From: an uncultured Clostridia bacterium
Lineage (GTDB): Bacteria > Bacillota > Clostridia > Monoglobales > Monoglobaceae
DNA length: 64,000 nt
Assembly: GCA_934463175.1 (NCBI GenBank)
Contig: CAKSIW010000004.1
Coordinates: 11,413-75,412 of the forward strand
Direction: 5' to 3'
The position numbers and the translations under genes are program-made. The notes beneath the pieces are model-generated. The model was not told where the DNA came from and did no database searches. It saw only the letters and a program-made list of their open reading frames with translations. Below, in pieces: positions 50,483 through 58,003 of this stretch. Within the stretch, counting starts at the first letter, position 1. Each line of letters opens with the position of its first letter.

Positions 50483-50616
50483 GCTGAATTTACCGCGTGT
50501 GAGCGCAGTGGTAATTGCCGCAGTAAACGCCGCTGAATTTACCGCGTGTGAGCGCAGTGGTAATTGCCGCAGTAAACGCCGCTGAAAATACCGTATGTGA
50601 GCGCAGTGGAAATCGA
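50483..50616. repeat. 49-bp tandem repeat, two exact units plus a diverged partial
   Basis: Units begin at 50483, 50532 and 50581, each with GCTGAA. The first two are identical over 49 bp; the third keeps TGTGAGCGCAGTGG and diverges elsewhere, ending by about 50616. Each unit holds an imperfect hairpin, TTACC-GCG...CGC-GGTAA. It lies between the convergent stops of tmcAL (50476) and the kinase gene (50618). Confidence 0.9.
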
Positions 50617-50617
50617 A

Positions 50618-52138
50618 CTATCCTTTGTCGGTCTCAACCCAGAACACAACACCGCCATCGGTGTTATATGTGCCGTATTTCTGACCGTGAGCCTCGGCAA
50701 TTGCGGCAACAATTGATAAGCCGAGACCGCAGCCGCCGTTTTCGCGTGTTCTTGCCTTGTCGAGAACATAGAAGCTCTTCCAGATGTTTTCGGCGTCTTC
50801 TGCTGAAATGTGCTCTCCCGTATTGAAAACCGAAAGTTTGACGTGACTGTCGGATTCGGTCAGAAACACCTTTATTTTCTTTTCTCCGCCGCAATATTTC
50901 ACGGCATTCACGAGAAAATTCACAAAAGCCTCTTCAATCAGAAATTCATCTGCCCACACAAAAACAGGCTCCTTGCAGGCAAACTCAATGAATGCACCGC
51001 TTTGTTCAAAAAGGATTTTTTTCTGTCCGATGATATGCTCAATCTGTTCCGCAATGTCATACCGTTCAAGCATGAGATTTTCGCTGCCCGATTCGATTTT
51101 CATGAGAGACATGAGCTTTTGGATTATCATTTCCATTTTTTTGGACTCGTCAAGAATGACATCGCTGTAGAAGCGTCTTCCGTCCTCGTCAAGGTGCATT
51201 TCGTTCAGACCTTCGGCATATGCCTCAATGATTGATATTGGAGTTTTCAGCTCATGAGACACGTTCGAGAGAAACTCTCTGCGCTGAAGATCGATTTTTT
51301 CTTTTTTGTCAATGTCGCGTGTCAGCTCAATGTTTGCTTTTTTCAGTTCGGAAATTGATTTTTCAAGCTTTGCGGAAAGCGTGTTCAGGCTTTGCCCGAG
51401 AACGGAAATTTCGTCACTGCCCCCATCGTCATATTCGGCGGAAAAATCAAGCTCCGCCATGCGGTTTGAGATTTCCGACAGCCTTCTGATTTTTTTTGTT
51501 GCCTTGCGGCTTATCAGGATTCCGACTATAGCGGCAAGAAGACTGGCAGCAAAACCGCTCAGCAAAAGAAAGCGGCTTGAAATTTTCACGCCCTCGCGTA
51601 TTGATGACATTGGTGTCTGGAGCATGATTTTCGTGCCGTCCGAAAGACTGCCTGCAAGGTTTATGCTGCGTGCGTCAAGCTCGGGTATGTAGTTTGTGAA
51701 AATGGTACGGCTGTCGGTTTCTTCAATGATTTCATGAGAAAAGCGACCGCCTCGTCTCCGTTCGGGCGGCGGAGCGGCTTCGCTGCCGTTTGCAAAACGA
51801 ACCGCATCGGTCGGAAGGGTTGAAAACAGCAGCTTTCCGTCAGATTTAAACACTGTCATCTGAAGGTTGCCGTCGTTGCTCAGCTTTTCAAGACTGATTC
51901 CTCTTTCGGAGTCGTCAAGTGTGCTGTCGGCGCAAAGAGCGGCAGCTGCACGGTAGGTCTTGATGAGCATATCCTTTTTTTCTCTGATGTAGTATTTTTC
52001 AAGCAAAGCCACATTAAAGCCGATATAGCAGAAAACCTCAAAGGCAATCAGAAAAAGCACAAGACAAGAAACCCTTGTGAATATGGAATGCCGTCTGCTG
52101 ACGCCTCCTGCGGAGCTTTTATTTTGATTTCGTTTCAT
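50618..52138 (-). CDS. Sensor histidine kinase
   Basis: 506 residues: helix 1 (about 22-44), an extracytoplasmic sensor (45-187), helix 2 (about 190-210), HAMP (about 210-262), a DHp helix with H295 (SNVSHELKTP) and an ATPase domain with FLVNAVKYC (N box) and GGCGLGLSIV (G2). The sensor domain is not recognised. Its start overlaps the stop of the response regulator by 20 nt, so both act as one two-component system. The tandem repeat lies just beyond its stop. Confidence 0.93.
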   Translation of the reverse strand: MKRNQNKSSAGGVSRRHSIFTRVSCLVLFLIAFEVFCYIGFNVALLEKYYIREKKDMLIKTYRAAAALCADSTLDDSERGISLEKLSNDGNLQMTVFKSDGKLLFSTLPTDAVRFANGSEAAPPPERRRGGRFSHEIIEETDSRTIFTNYIPELDARSINLAGSLSDGTKIMLQTPMSSIREGVKISSRFLLLSGFAASLLAAIVGILISRKATKKIRRLSEISNRMAELDFSAEYDDGGSDEISVLGQSLNTLSAKLEKSISELKKANIELTRDIDKKEKIDLQRREFLSNVSHELKTPISIIEAYAEGLNEMHLDEDGRRFYSDVILDESKKMEMIIQKLMSLMKIESGSENLMLERYDIAEQIEHIIGQKKILFEQSGAFIEFACKEPVFVWADEFLIEEAFVNFLVNAVKYCGGEKKIKVFLTESDSHVKLSVFNTGEHISAEDAENIWKSFYVLDKARTRENGGCGLGLSIVAAIAEAHGQKYGTYNTDGGVVFWVETDKG

Positions 52139-52805
52139 CGTTCACCTCAAATTTATATCCGATTCCCCTGATTGTTTTGATATATCTGCCGCAGCCGAGA
52201 AGCTTGCTGCGGAGTTTTTTGACGTGCGTGTCAACCGTGCGGACGTCTCCGAAATAGTCGAAATCCCAGACGTTGTTCAGGATTTTGTCCCGTGACAGGG
52301 CAATTCCGCGGTTGGATATGAAAAAACAAAGAAGCTCAAATTCCTTGAAGCTCAGCTCAATCGGAGTGCCGCCTGCGGTGACGGTGCGTGCGTCGCGGTT
52401 CACGCACAGCTGACCGACCGTGGTGTCCTCACCCGTGAGTGTGTGATTGCGTTTCAGGAGCGACTCGACCCGCGCAACCAATATGCGCGGACTGAACGGC
52501 TTTGAAATATATTCGTCAGCACCCAGCCCAAAGCCGTGAAGCTCGTCGGTTTCCTCGCCGAGAGCTGTGAGCATGACAATCGGAACATCGGAGTTTTCGC
52601 GTATTTTGCGGCAAACCTCCCAGCCGTTGATTTTCGGGAGCATAACGTCAAGAATAATCAGACCAATGTCGCGGTTTTCCAGAAAGAGGTCAATCGCCTG
52701 CTCACCGTCAACCGCCTCAATGACGCGGTAGCCCTTGGCGCGCAGAAAGTCGCTGATGACCTTTCGTATTCTGAATTCATCGTCAACAAGCAAAATTTTA
52801 ATCAT
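52119..52805 (-). CDS. OmpR/PhoB-family response regulator
   Basis: 228 residues. Receiver: acidic D8-D9, phosphorylated D53 (LIILDVMLPKINGWEVC), T80, K102 (YISKPFS). The DNA-binding domain has a winged helix with ELSFKEFELLCFFISNRG, VWDFDYFGDVRTVDTHVKKLR and IRGIGYKFEV (in parts). The start at 52805 follows AGGTG 8 nt upstream; a TTG five codons earlier is rejected. A weak extended -10 (TGATATTAT) lies upstream. The target genes are unknown. Confidence 0.94.
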   Translation of the reverse strand: MIKILLVDDEFRIRKVISDFLRAKGYRVIEAVDGEQAIDLFLENRDIGLIILDVMLPKINGWEVCRKIRENSDVPIVMLTALGEETDELHGFGLGADEYISKPFSPRILVARVESLLKRNHTLTGEDTTVGQLCVNRDARTVTAGGTPIELSFKEFELLCFFISNRGIALSRDKILNNVWDFDYFGDVRTVDTHVKKLRSKLLGCGRYIKTIRGIGYKFEVNDETKSK

Positions 52806-52856
52806 ATGAATCACCTTCAATTAAAATAATATCATATAATTATGTCTTTTTTGTGT

Positions 52857-53660
52857 TCACATCTGAAATAGGACGCAGCCGGCGCGGGTTCGGTTTGCGA
52901 CAGACAGCTCTGCATCGCCTCCGACGGATATTCCGGCACTTTCGAGATAAATTTTCACGGTTTGGTATGCAAGCTGAGGAAGATTGTTTTCCTCGCTCAG
53001 ATGACCGAGAATGATTTTTTCCGCACCTGCGGAAATCAGCTCTGCGGCAAGACTTGACGCGGCATCGTTTGAAAGATGACCGGAGTCGCTTTTGATTCTC
53101 CGTTTAAGCTCATAGGGATACCTGCCTGCTTCAAGCATATATGTGTCATAGTTTGCCTCAATGAGAGCGGATTTGCAGCCCGAAACCGCGGACAGAACAG
53201 CATTGTCCGCAATGCCTGTGTCTGTTGCAATTGCCGCCTTTCCGCCGTCGGTTTCAAAAACATATCCGACAGGCTCTGCGGCGTCGTGAGAAAGCGGAAA
53301 GCTTGTTATGTATATGCCGCCGATTTCGGCAGAAGCACCCGTGTCGATTATTCTGATGTTTTCATCGGAAATTTTCCCGATGACGGGAAGCATTGCCGAC
53401 CACGTGCCGCGGTTGGCATAAATCGGAACGGAATATTTTCTCGAAAAAACGCCGATTCCCTTTATGTGGTCAATATGCTCGTGTGTGACAGACGCAGCGG
53501 TGATTTCATCGGGGCTGACACCGACCTCGGAAAGACAGCTTTCAAGCTTCTTTCCGCTTATTCCGCAGTCAATCAGGAGCTTTGTTTTTCCGCTGCTGAC
53601 CAAAACAGCATTTCCTTTGCTGCTGCTGCAAAGCGGAGTTATGATTGGTTCGTTGTTCAT
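52857..53660 (-). CDS. YycJ/WalJ-type metallo-beta-lactamase-fold nuclease
   Basis: 267 residues, single-domain MBL fold. Metal ligands H60-x-H62-x-D64-H65 (VTHEHIDHIKGI), FPLSHDA, ATDTG and a C-terminal ILGHLSEENN are present. In Firmicutes this family (WalJ/YycJ) is tied to DNA repair or to coordination of division, often with walKR; here a two-component system lies just downstream on the same strand but separated by 50 nt. A hairpin sits before its start. Confidence 0.82.
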   Translation of the reverse strand: MNNEPIITPLCSSSKGNAVLVSSGKTKLLIDCGISGKKLESCLSEVGVSPDEITAASVTHEHIDHIKGIGVFSRKYSVPIYANRGTWSAMLPVIGKISDENIRIIDTGASAEIGGIYITSFPLSHDAAEPVGYVFETDGGKAAIATDTGIADNAVLSAVSGCKSALIEANYDTYMLEAGRYPYELKRRIKSDSGHLSNDAASSLAAELISAGAEKIILGHLSEENNLPQLAYQTVKIYLESAGISVGGDAELSVANRTRAGCVLFQM

Positions 53661-53679
53661 TATATACCTGCCTTTTAAT

Positions 53680-53718
53680 ATAAAAGGGCTGCAAAGCCTT
53701 CTGTGCAGCCTTGCAGCC
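53680..53718 (-). terminator. Terminator-like hairpin after murA
   Basis: Read on the minus strand GGCTGCAAGGC (53718-53708) pairs with GCTTTGCAGCC (53697-53687), followed by CTTTTATATT. It lies only 27 nt before the YycJ-like start, so that gene needs read-through or a promoter further upstream. Confidence 0.6.
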
Positions 53719-53747
53719 TGTGATAAATCTACGCTGTTGTTGTGCCT

Positions 53748-53819
53748 TGCAAGGACAACGGTTCAAAAAGATGATGATTTTTTAATTACAGGGCATATCG
53801 GGCTTGGCTCCCGTGTGCC
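53748..53819 (-). repeat. Dispersed 72-bp repeat, copy B, inside the 3' end of murA
   Basis: Read on the minus strand it matches copy A (32853-32924) at 62 of 72 positions with no gap. It contributes the last 18 codons and the TGA of murA (53765-53763), and continues 15 bases beyond. Confidence 0.82.
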
Positions 53820-55091
53820 GGTTTGCACATCGGGCTTGTCCGAACGTCTTGTTATTTGTGCGCCGAGTGCGCGTAGCTTCTGCTCAAAGTTTTCATATCC
53901 GCGGTCAATATATTTTGTGTTATATACCTCGGTCACCCCGTTTGCGGCAAGACCTGCAATGACCATTGCTGCGCCTGCTCTGAGGTCTGTTGATGAGACG
54001 GGAGAGCCTGTCAGCTTTGCACCGCCCTCAACGACAGCAATTCTGCCGTCAACGCTGATTCTTGCGCCCATGCGCTGCAGCTCGTCAACATATTTGAAAC
54101 GGTTGTCCCACACATTTTCCGTGACAATGCATGTTCCGTCCGTCATTGTCAGAAGTGCCAGCATCTGAGGCTGAAGGTCGGTCGGAAATCCGGGATAGGG
54201 CATTGTTTTCACGTTTGCCTTTTTCAGGTGCTCGCAGCCGATGACGCGGAGACTGTCATCATATTCCTCAACAGTGACGCCCATCTCGACAAGTTTTGCC
54301 GAAACCGAGTCAAGATGCTTGGGAATGATGTTTTTAATCAGAACGTCGCCTTTTGTTGCCGCAGCCGCAATCATGAAGGTTCCTGCCTCAATCTGGTCGG
54401 GAATGACGGTGTAGCTGCCGCCGTGAAGCGATTCCACGCCTTTGATTTTTATAATATCCGTTCCCGCGCCCTTTATGTTTGCGCCCATGCTGTTCAAAAA
54501 GTTTGCAACGTCAACAATATGAGGTTCGCGCGCGGCATTTTCAATGACGGTCAGTCCCTCTGCAAGAGCCGCTGCCATCATAATGTTTATCGTTGCGCCG
54601 ACAGACACCTGATCCATATATATGCTTGCGCCGCACAGCCTGTCCGCTTTTATGTCAACAAGACCGTATTCAACGGCATATTCCGCGCCGAGAGCAACAA
54701 AGCCCTTCAGATGAAGGTCAATCGGGCGCACTCCGAAATCGCAGCCGCCCGGCATTGCAACCTTTGCATGTCTGAAGCGTCCGAGAAGCGCTCCCATGAG
54801 ATAGGAGGACGCGCGGATTTTGCCGACCATTTCATACGGAGCCTCGCAGCAATTCAGCTCAGAGCAGTCAATCCGCAGCTTTCCGCCGTCTTCAAAAGCA
54901 GCCTTGCCGCCGAGACGGTTTATAATATCAACCAGAACATAGGTGTCACTGACCCGAGGCACGTTTTCGATGATACACACGCCGTTCACCATAATCGCCG
55001 CCGCAATGAGCGCAACCGCGGAATTTTTCGCGCCGCTGATTTCAACCTCGCCTTCAAGCCTTGCCCCACCAAGGATTACAAGTTTTTCCAT
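53763..55091 (-). CDS. murA: UDP-N-acetylglucosamine 1-carboxyvinyltransferase
   Basis: 442 residues. K22-N23 (SGAKNSA), the catalytic cysteine C117 (AMPGGCDFGVRPIDLHLKG), IEAGTFMIAAAATKG and RAGAAMVIAGLAANG are typical. It starts peptidoglycan precursor synthesis and is the fosfomycin target; the cysteine makes it fosfomycin-sensitive by type. The family normally ends shortly after ALGAQITR; here about 25 further residues follow, the last 18 (GTREPSP...SSSF) encoded by dispersed repeat copy B. The start ATG has GGGTGA about 6 nt upstream. Confidence 0.95.
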   Translation of the reverse strand: MEKLVILGGARLEGEVEISGAKNSAVALIAAAIMVNGVCIIENVPRVSDTYVLVDIINRLGGKAAFEDGGKLRIDCSELNCCEAPYEMVGKIRASSYLMGALLGRFRHAKVAMPGGCDFGVRPIDLHLKGFVALGAEYAVEYGLVDIKADRLCGASIYMDQVSVGATINIMMAAALAEGLTVIENAAREPHIVDVANFLNSMGANIKGAGTDIIKIKGVESLHGGSYTVIPDQIEAGTFMIAAAATKGDVLIKNIIPKHLDSVSAKLVEMGVTVEEYDDSLRVIGCEHLKKANVKTMPYPGFPTDLQPQMLALLTMTDGTCIVTENVWDNRFKYVDELQRMGARISVDGRIAVVEGGAKLTGSPVSSTDLRAGAAMVIAGLAANGVTEVYNTKYIDRGYENFEQKLRALGAQITRRSDKPDVQTGTREPSPICPVIKKSSSF

Positions 55092-55146
55092 AACTTCACC
55101 CGCCTGTGTTTATTTAAAATATATCATAAATAAAATCCAAAAATAT

Positions 55147-55175
55147 ATTATATCAGTATTTTAACACAAAATCAA
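55147..55175 (-). promoter_or_regulatory. murA promoter
   Basis: Minus strand: TTGATT (55175-55170), 17-nt spacer ending in TGA, TATAAT (55152-55147). Confidence 0.75.
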
Positions 55176-55186
55176 TACCTAAAATC

Positions 55187-55204
55187 GTAAATTTGAAAAT
55201 TTAC
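55187..55204 (-). terminator. Weak AT-rich hairpin after the IMPACT gene
   Basis: GTAAATTT (55187-55194) and AAATTTAC (55197-55204), immediately after the stop codon; GATTTTAGG follows on the minus strand. Weak as a terminator. Confidence 0.35.
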
Positions 55205-55205
55205 A

Positions 55206-55829
55206 TTATTTTTTTTGGTAGGAAATGCCGAGAAATTCAATTTCGGCACTGCCGTTTGTTTTGTCAATGATTGCCGCAGCAAAGTCCTCCGCCTCCCGAA
55301 CGGGAACTGCGGCTGTGATTGTGATTTGTTCAGAATAGGAAATATTTTCCACAGACGCGTCCAAACGGTAGATTTCGCTTTTGACCTTTCCGAGAAGGGA
55401 ATAGCCGCATGAAATGCTTATGCTGCGGCACAAAACCATATTGACGGGACAAGCCGTCTCAATTCCTGCCTTTGCCGCTGCCGAATATGCGCGGACAAGA
55501 CCGCCTGTGCCAAGAAGAATGCCGCCGAAATATCGTGTGACAACCACGGCAATGTTGCAAAGACCTTCCTTTCTTATGCAGTCAAGCACGGGAAGTCCCG
55601 CAGTTCCGGCAGGCTCGCCGTCGTCGCTGTATCGCTGAAGGTTATTCTCCGAAATGACATAGGCATAGACATTGTGACGTGCGCCCCAATGCTCCTTTTT
55701 GATTTTTTCAAGAAATTCAATTGCTTCCTCTTCCGTCTGAACAGGTCGGACAGCCGCAATGAATCTTGAACGCTTTTCGCATATTTCCGCCTGTGCATCC
55801 GAATCAACGGTTCTGTAGCTGTCGTTCAA
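55206..55829 (-). CDS. YigZ/IMPACT-family protein
   Basis: 207 residues. The N-terminal UPF0029 domain is clear: SRFIAAVRPVQTEEEAIEFLEKIKKEHWGARHNVYAYVI, RYSDDGEPAGTAGLPVLDCI, VVVTRYFGGILLGTGGLVRAYSAAA (in parts). The C-terminal DUF1949-like half follows. Eukaryotic IMPACT controls the GCN2 stress kinase; the bacterial role is unclear (translation-related). A TTG at 55829 is favoured because GAGGTG lies 6 nt upstream; a GTG at 55838 overlapping the upstream stop is the alternative. Confidence 0.88.
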   Translation of the reverse strand: MNDSYRTVDSDAQAEICEKRSRFIAAVRPVQTEEEAIEFLEKIKKEHWGARHNVYAYVISENNLQRYSDDGEPAGTAGLPVLDCIRKEGLCNIAVVVTRYFGGILLGTGGLVRAYSAAAKAGIETACPVNMVLCRSISISCGYSLLGKVKSEIYRLDASVENISYSEQITITAAVPVREAEDFAAAIIDKTNGSAEIEFLGISYQKK

Positions 55830-55834
55830 TCCTG

Positions 55835-56605
55835 TCACCTCGCCTGTTTTGCGTATTCACCGCATATTTCTTCAATGTGCCCGAGAACATATGCAACCGC
55901 ATTTTCCGAGTTGGAAACGGTCACAAGGGCGGCACATTCCTTCACGTTGTCCGGAGCGTTGCCGACGGCAATGCCGATGTCGGCGGCGCGGAGCATACCG
56001 CAGTCGTTCTCAAAATCGCCCATTGCAATGCAAATTTCAGCACCCGTAATTTGCTTGATATATTCTGCGCATTTTCCTTTTCCTGCTTCGCGGCTCATTG
56101 TTTCAACGCCTGTTGCCCACGAGCGTGCAGTGCTGCATGTTTCCGCAAAACGTTCGTTCAGTGCGTTCATCAGAAAAAGCGCGTCGGATTCACTTTCGGT
56201 GACGGTGACAAGCTTGAGAACTTCATCGCCGCCGATGCAGCAGCCGGGGGTCGCACCAAAGCATGATTTTTCGCCGCAGAGGCGTATCAGTGACGTTTTT
56301 GCGGTGCCTTGAATGAAGTCAATAACCTCACGGACATTCGGCGGAAATGGTCTTTTCCACAAAATATCATGGGCTTGGCAGCCGTATATGACACTGCCGT
56401 TCACAGCCGCAATCGGAGCATTCGGAATCAGTCTGTTCCCGAAGCTCTCTTTTATATATGAAAGAAACCGTCCCGTTGCAACCGTAAACAAGCCGCCGCG
56501 GCTTTGAAAATTCTTAACTGCCCGTTCGTTTTCGGCTGAAAGCCTGCCTCCATGGGTGAGCGTGCCGTCAATATCGGTGATAAACAGTATTTTTCCATAA
56601 TCCAT
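55835..56605 (-). CDS. HAD-superfamily (Cof-type) phosphatase
   Basis: 256 residues of HAD class IIB. Motif I is ITDIDGTLT (D11, D13), motif II VATGR, motif III K in GKGKCAEYIKQI, motif IV MGDFENDCGML, with the large cap domain (about 85-185) between. Such enzymes dephosphorylate sugar phosphates or cofactors such as FMN. The start at 56605 has GGGG about 9 nt upstream; an ATG ten codons earlier lacks a ribosome site. Its end overlaps the IMPACT gene. Confidence 0.88.
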   Translation of the reverse strand: MDYGKILFITDIDGTLTHGGRLSAENERAVKNFQSRGGLFTVATGRFLSYIKESFGNRLIPNAPIAAVNGSVIYGCQAHDILWKRPFPPNVREVIDFIQGTAKTSLIRLCGEKSCFGATPGCCIGGDEVLKLVTVTESESDALFLMNALNERFAETCSTARSWATGVETMSREAGKGKCAEYIKQITGAEICIAMGDFENDCGMLRAADIGIAVGNAPDNVKECAALVTVSNSENAVAYVLGHIEEICGEYAKQAR

Positions 56606-56639
56606 GAAAAGAACCCCGTCTGAATATATTTTCATAATC

Positions 56640-56668
56640 AGTATATCATAAAAATTTCCTGTATGCAA
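56640..56668 (-). promoter_or_regulatory. Promoter of the HAD/IMPACT operon
   Basis: Minus strand: TTGCAT (56668-56663), 17-nt spacer ending in TGA, TATACT (56645-56640). Confidence 0.65.
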
Positions 56669-56687
56669 GACCCAATTTGAAGCGGTC

Positions 56688-57209
56688 TCATGCAAGAAGC
56701 AAGCGCGTGAAGAGCACGGCGAGGAGCATTCCCGTTGCATCGGCGAGAAGCGCTGCCTTGACGGTGTATCTCAGACGTTTTACTCCGACCGAGCCGAAGT
56801 ATACCGCCACGGTGTAGAAGGTGGTTTCGGTCGAGCCCATCATGACGGAAGCAATTTTTCCTTCAAGCGAGTCGGGCCCGTGATTTGCGAAAATATCATT
56901 CACAATTGCAATTGAACCGCTGCCCGAAACGGGACGCAGAAGTGCAAGCGGCATAACATCCGAAGGAATACCGAGAAAATCCGTCACGGGGCGGAGCAGT
57001 CCTGTCAGAAGCCCGAGCGCGCCCGAGGCGCGGAACATATATATCGCAACCATCAGACCGACCAGCGGCGGAATGATTCCGAGCATGTTTTCGAGTCCGA
57101 GCCGCGCCCCTTCCGTGAACGCGGCATATGTGTCAATCTTTTTAAAAAGCCCGTATGCAACAATTGCGGCAATCATGAGCGGAACAATCAGAATTGAAAC
57201 AAAACGCAT
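56688..57209 (-). CDS. spmB: SpmB, spore maturation protein B
   Basis: 173 residues, four to five hydrophobic segments with a gate-type repeat. ALLRPVSGSGSIAIVNDIF and GSTETTFYTVAVYFGSVGVKRLRY (in parts) are diagnostic. With SpmA it is needed for full dehydration of the spore core and heat resistance in Bacillus and Clostridium. It follows spmA by 5 nt. Confidence 0.93.
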   Translation of the reverse strand: MRFVSILIVPLMIAAIVAYGLFKKIDTYAAFTEGARLGLENMLGIIPPLVGLMVAIYMFRASGALGLLTGLLRPVTDFLGIPSDVMPLALLRPVSGSGSIAIVNDIFANHGPDSLEGKIASVMMGSTETTFYTVAVYFGSVGVKRLRYTVKAALLADATGMLLAVLFTRLLLA

Positions 57210-57214
57210 TTAAA

Positions 57215-57796
57215 CTATTTCCTCCTTTTCCGCGAAAAAAGCTTTGCCGCCGTAACTCCGACCGTCACGGCACAAATGCTGCACAGCCAGACAGGCACGA
57301 CAATTTCGGCAGGGCTTTGTGACTTGAAGGCTTGGCGGAGAGCAATTACCGTTGCGGGAATCAGCTGAATCGAGGCGGTGTTCACAACAACAAACATGCA
57401 CATCTCATCTGTTGCCTCGCCGCGGTTTGGATTGAGCCTGTCAAGCTCCTTCATTGCGGCAAGCCCGAGAGGTGTTGCCGCATTGCCCATTCCGAGAAGA
57501 TTTGCGACCATATTCATGACAATTGCGCAGAGTGCCGCAGAGCCGTATTTCAGACGCGGAAACATAATTTTTGTGACAGGACGCAGCAGCCGTGCGAAAA
57601 CCTGCGTCAGCTCCGACTTTTCGGCGATTTTTGCAATGCCCGTCCAAAGGCACATAACCCCGAGCAGCGCAACCGAGGTCTCAACCGCTGCGCCCGCGCC
57701 ATCCATTGCTGCCTGCATGACGGCTTCAATCCGTCCCGTGACACATGCGGCTGCAAATGACAGCACAATCATTCCGCACCATATGTAGTTTAACAT
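57215..57796 (-). CDS. spmA: SpmA, spore maturation protein A
   Basis: 193 residues, hydrophobic nucleoside-transporter-gate fold. LWTGIAKIAEKSELTQVFARLLRPV, MNMVANLLGMGNAATPLGLAAMKELD and MFVVVNTASIQLIPATVIALR (in parts) identify it. It forms a membrane unit with SpmB in spore maturation. AAGGGGAATGAA precedes the ATG. A SigE-like promoter can be drawn upstream. Confidence 0.94.
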   Translation of the reverse strand: MLNYIWCGMIVLSFAAACVTGRIEAVMQAAMDGAGAAVETSVALLGVMCLWTGIAKIAEKSELTQVFARLLRPVTKIMFPRLKYGSAALCAIVMNMVANLLGMGNAATPLGLAAMKELDRLNPNRGEATDEMCMFVVVNTASIQLIPATVIALRQAFKSQSPAEIVVPVWLCSICAVTVGVTAAKLFSRKRRK

Positions 57797-57837
57797 TTCA
57801 TTCCCCTTTTCCGCAAAATTAAATGCTTGGCAATTAA

Positions 57838-57866
57838 ATTATATTCGCGGCAGCATGGAAATATTT
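57838..57866 (-). promoter_or_regulatory. Candidate sporulation SigE promoter of spmAB
   Basis: Minus strand: AAATATT (57866-57860), 14-nt spacer, AATATAAT (57845-57838), close to the SigE pattern ATATT-N14-CATACAAT (six of eight in the -10). A TATAAT is embedded but has no good -35 at 17 nt. SigE control of spmA is known in Bacillus. Confidence 0.4.
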
Positions 57867-57898
57867 TGTTAAGTATCGGAATAAAATGCATAAAGCTC

Positions 57899-57927
57899 TT
57901 GAAATCCGACAAATTTTGTGATAAAAT
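57899..57927 (+). promoter_or_regulatory. Promoter of the LtaS-like gene
   Basis: TTGAAA (57899-57904), 17-nt spacer ending in TGTGA, TAAAAT (57922-57927). Diverges from spmA. Confidence 0.6.
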
Positions 57928-57946
57928 CAAAACTGAATTTGTAATT

Positions 57947-57980
57947 TTACAGGGCATATCGGGTCGGTTTCCCGTGTGCC
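57947..57980 (-). repeat. Dispersed repeat, partial copy C
   Basis: Its complement matches the first 34 positions of copy B at about 29, including all of the first 11 and the last 17. It lies in the 5' leader of the LtaS-like gene and can form GGCACACGGG / CCCGATATGCC, an imperfect hairpin. Confidence 0.65.
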
Positions 57981-58003
57981 TGACCGAAGGTGAGTCGCTT
58001 TTG

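Noticed and set aside
50483..50616. CRISPR array
   Set aside because: Units are contiguous 49-bp copies with no unique spacers and no cas genes nearby.
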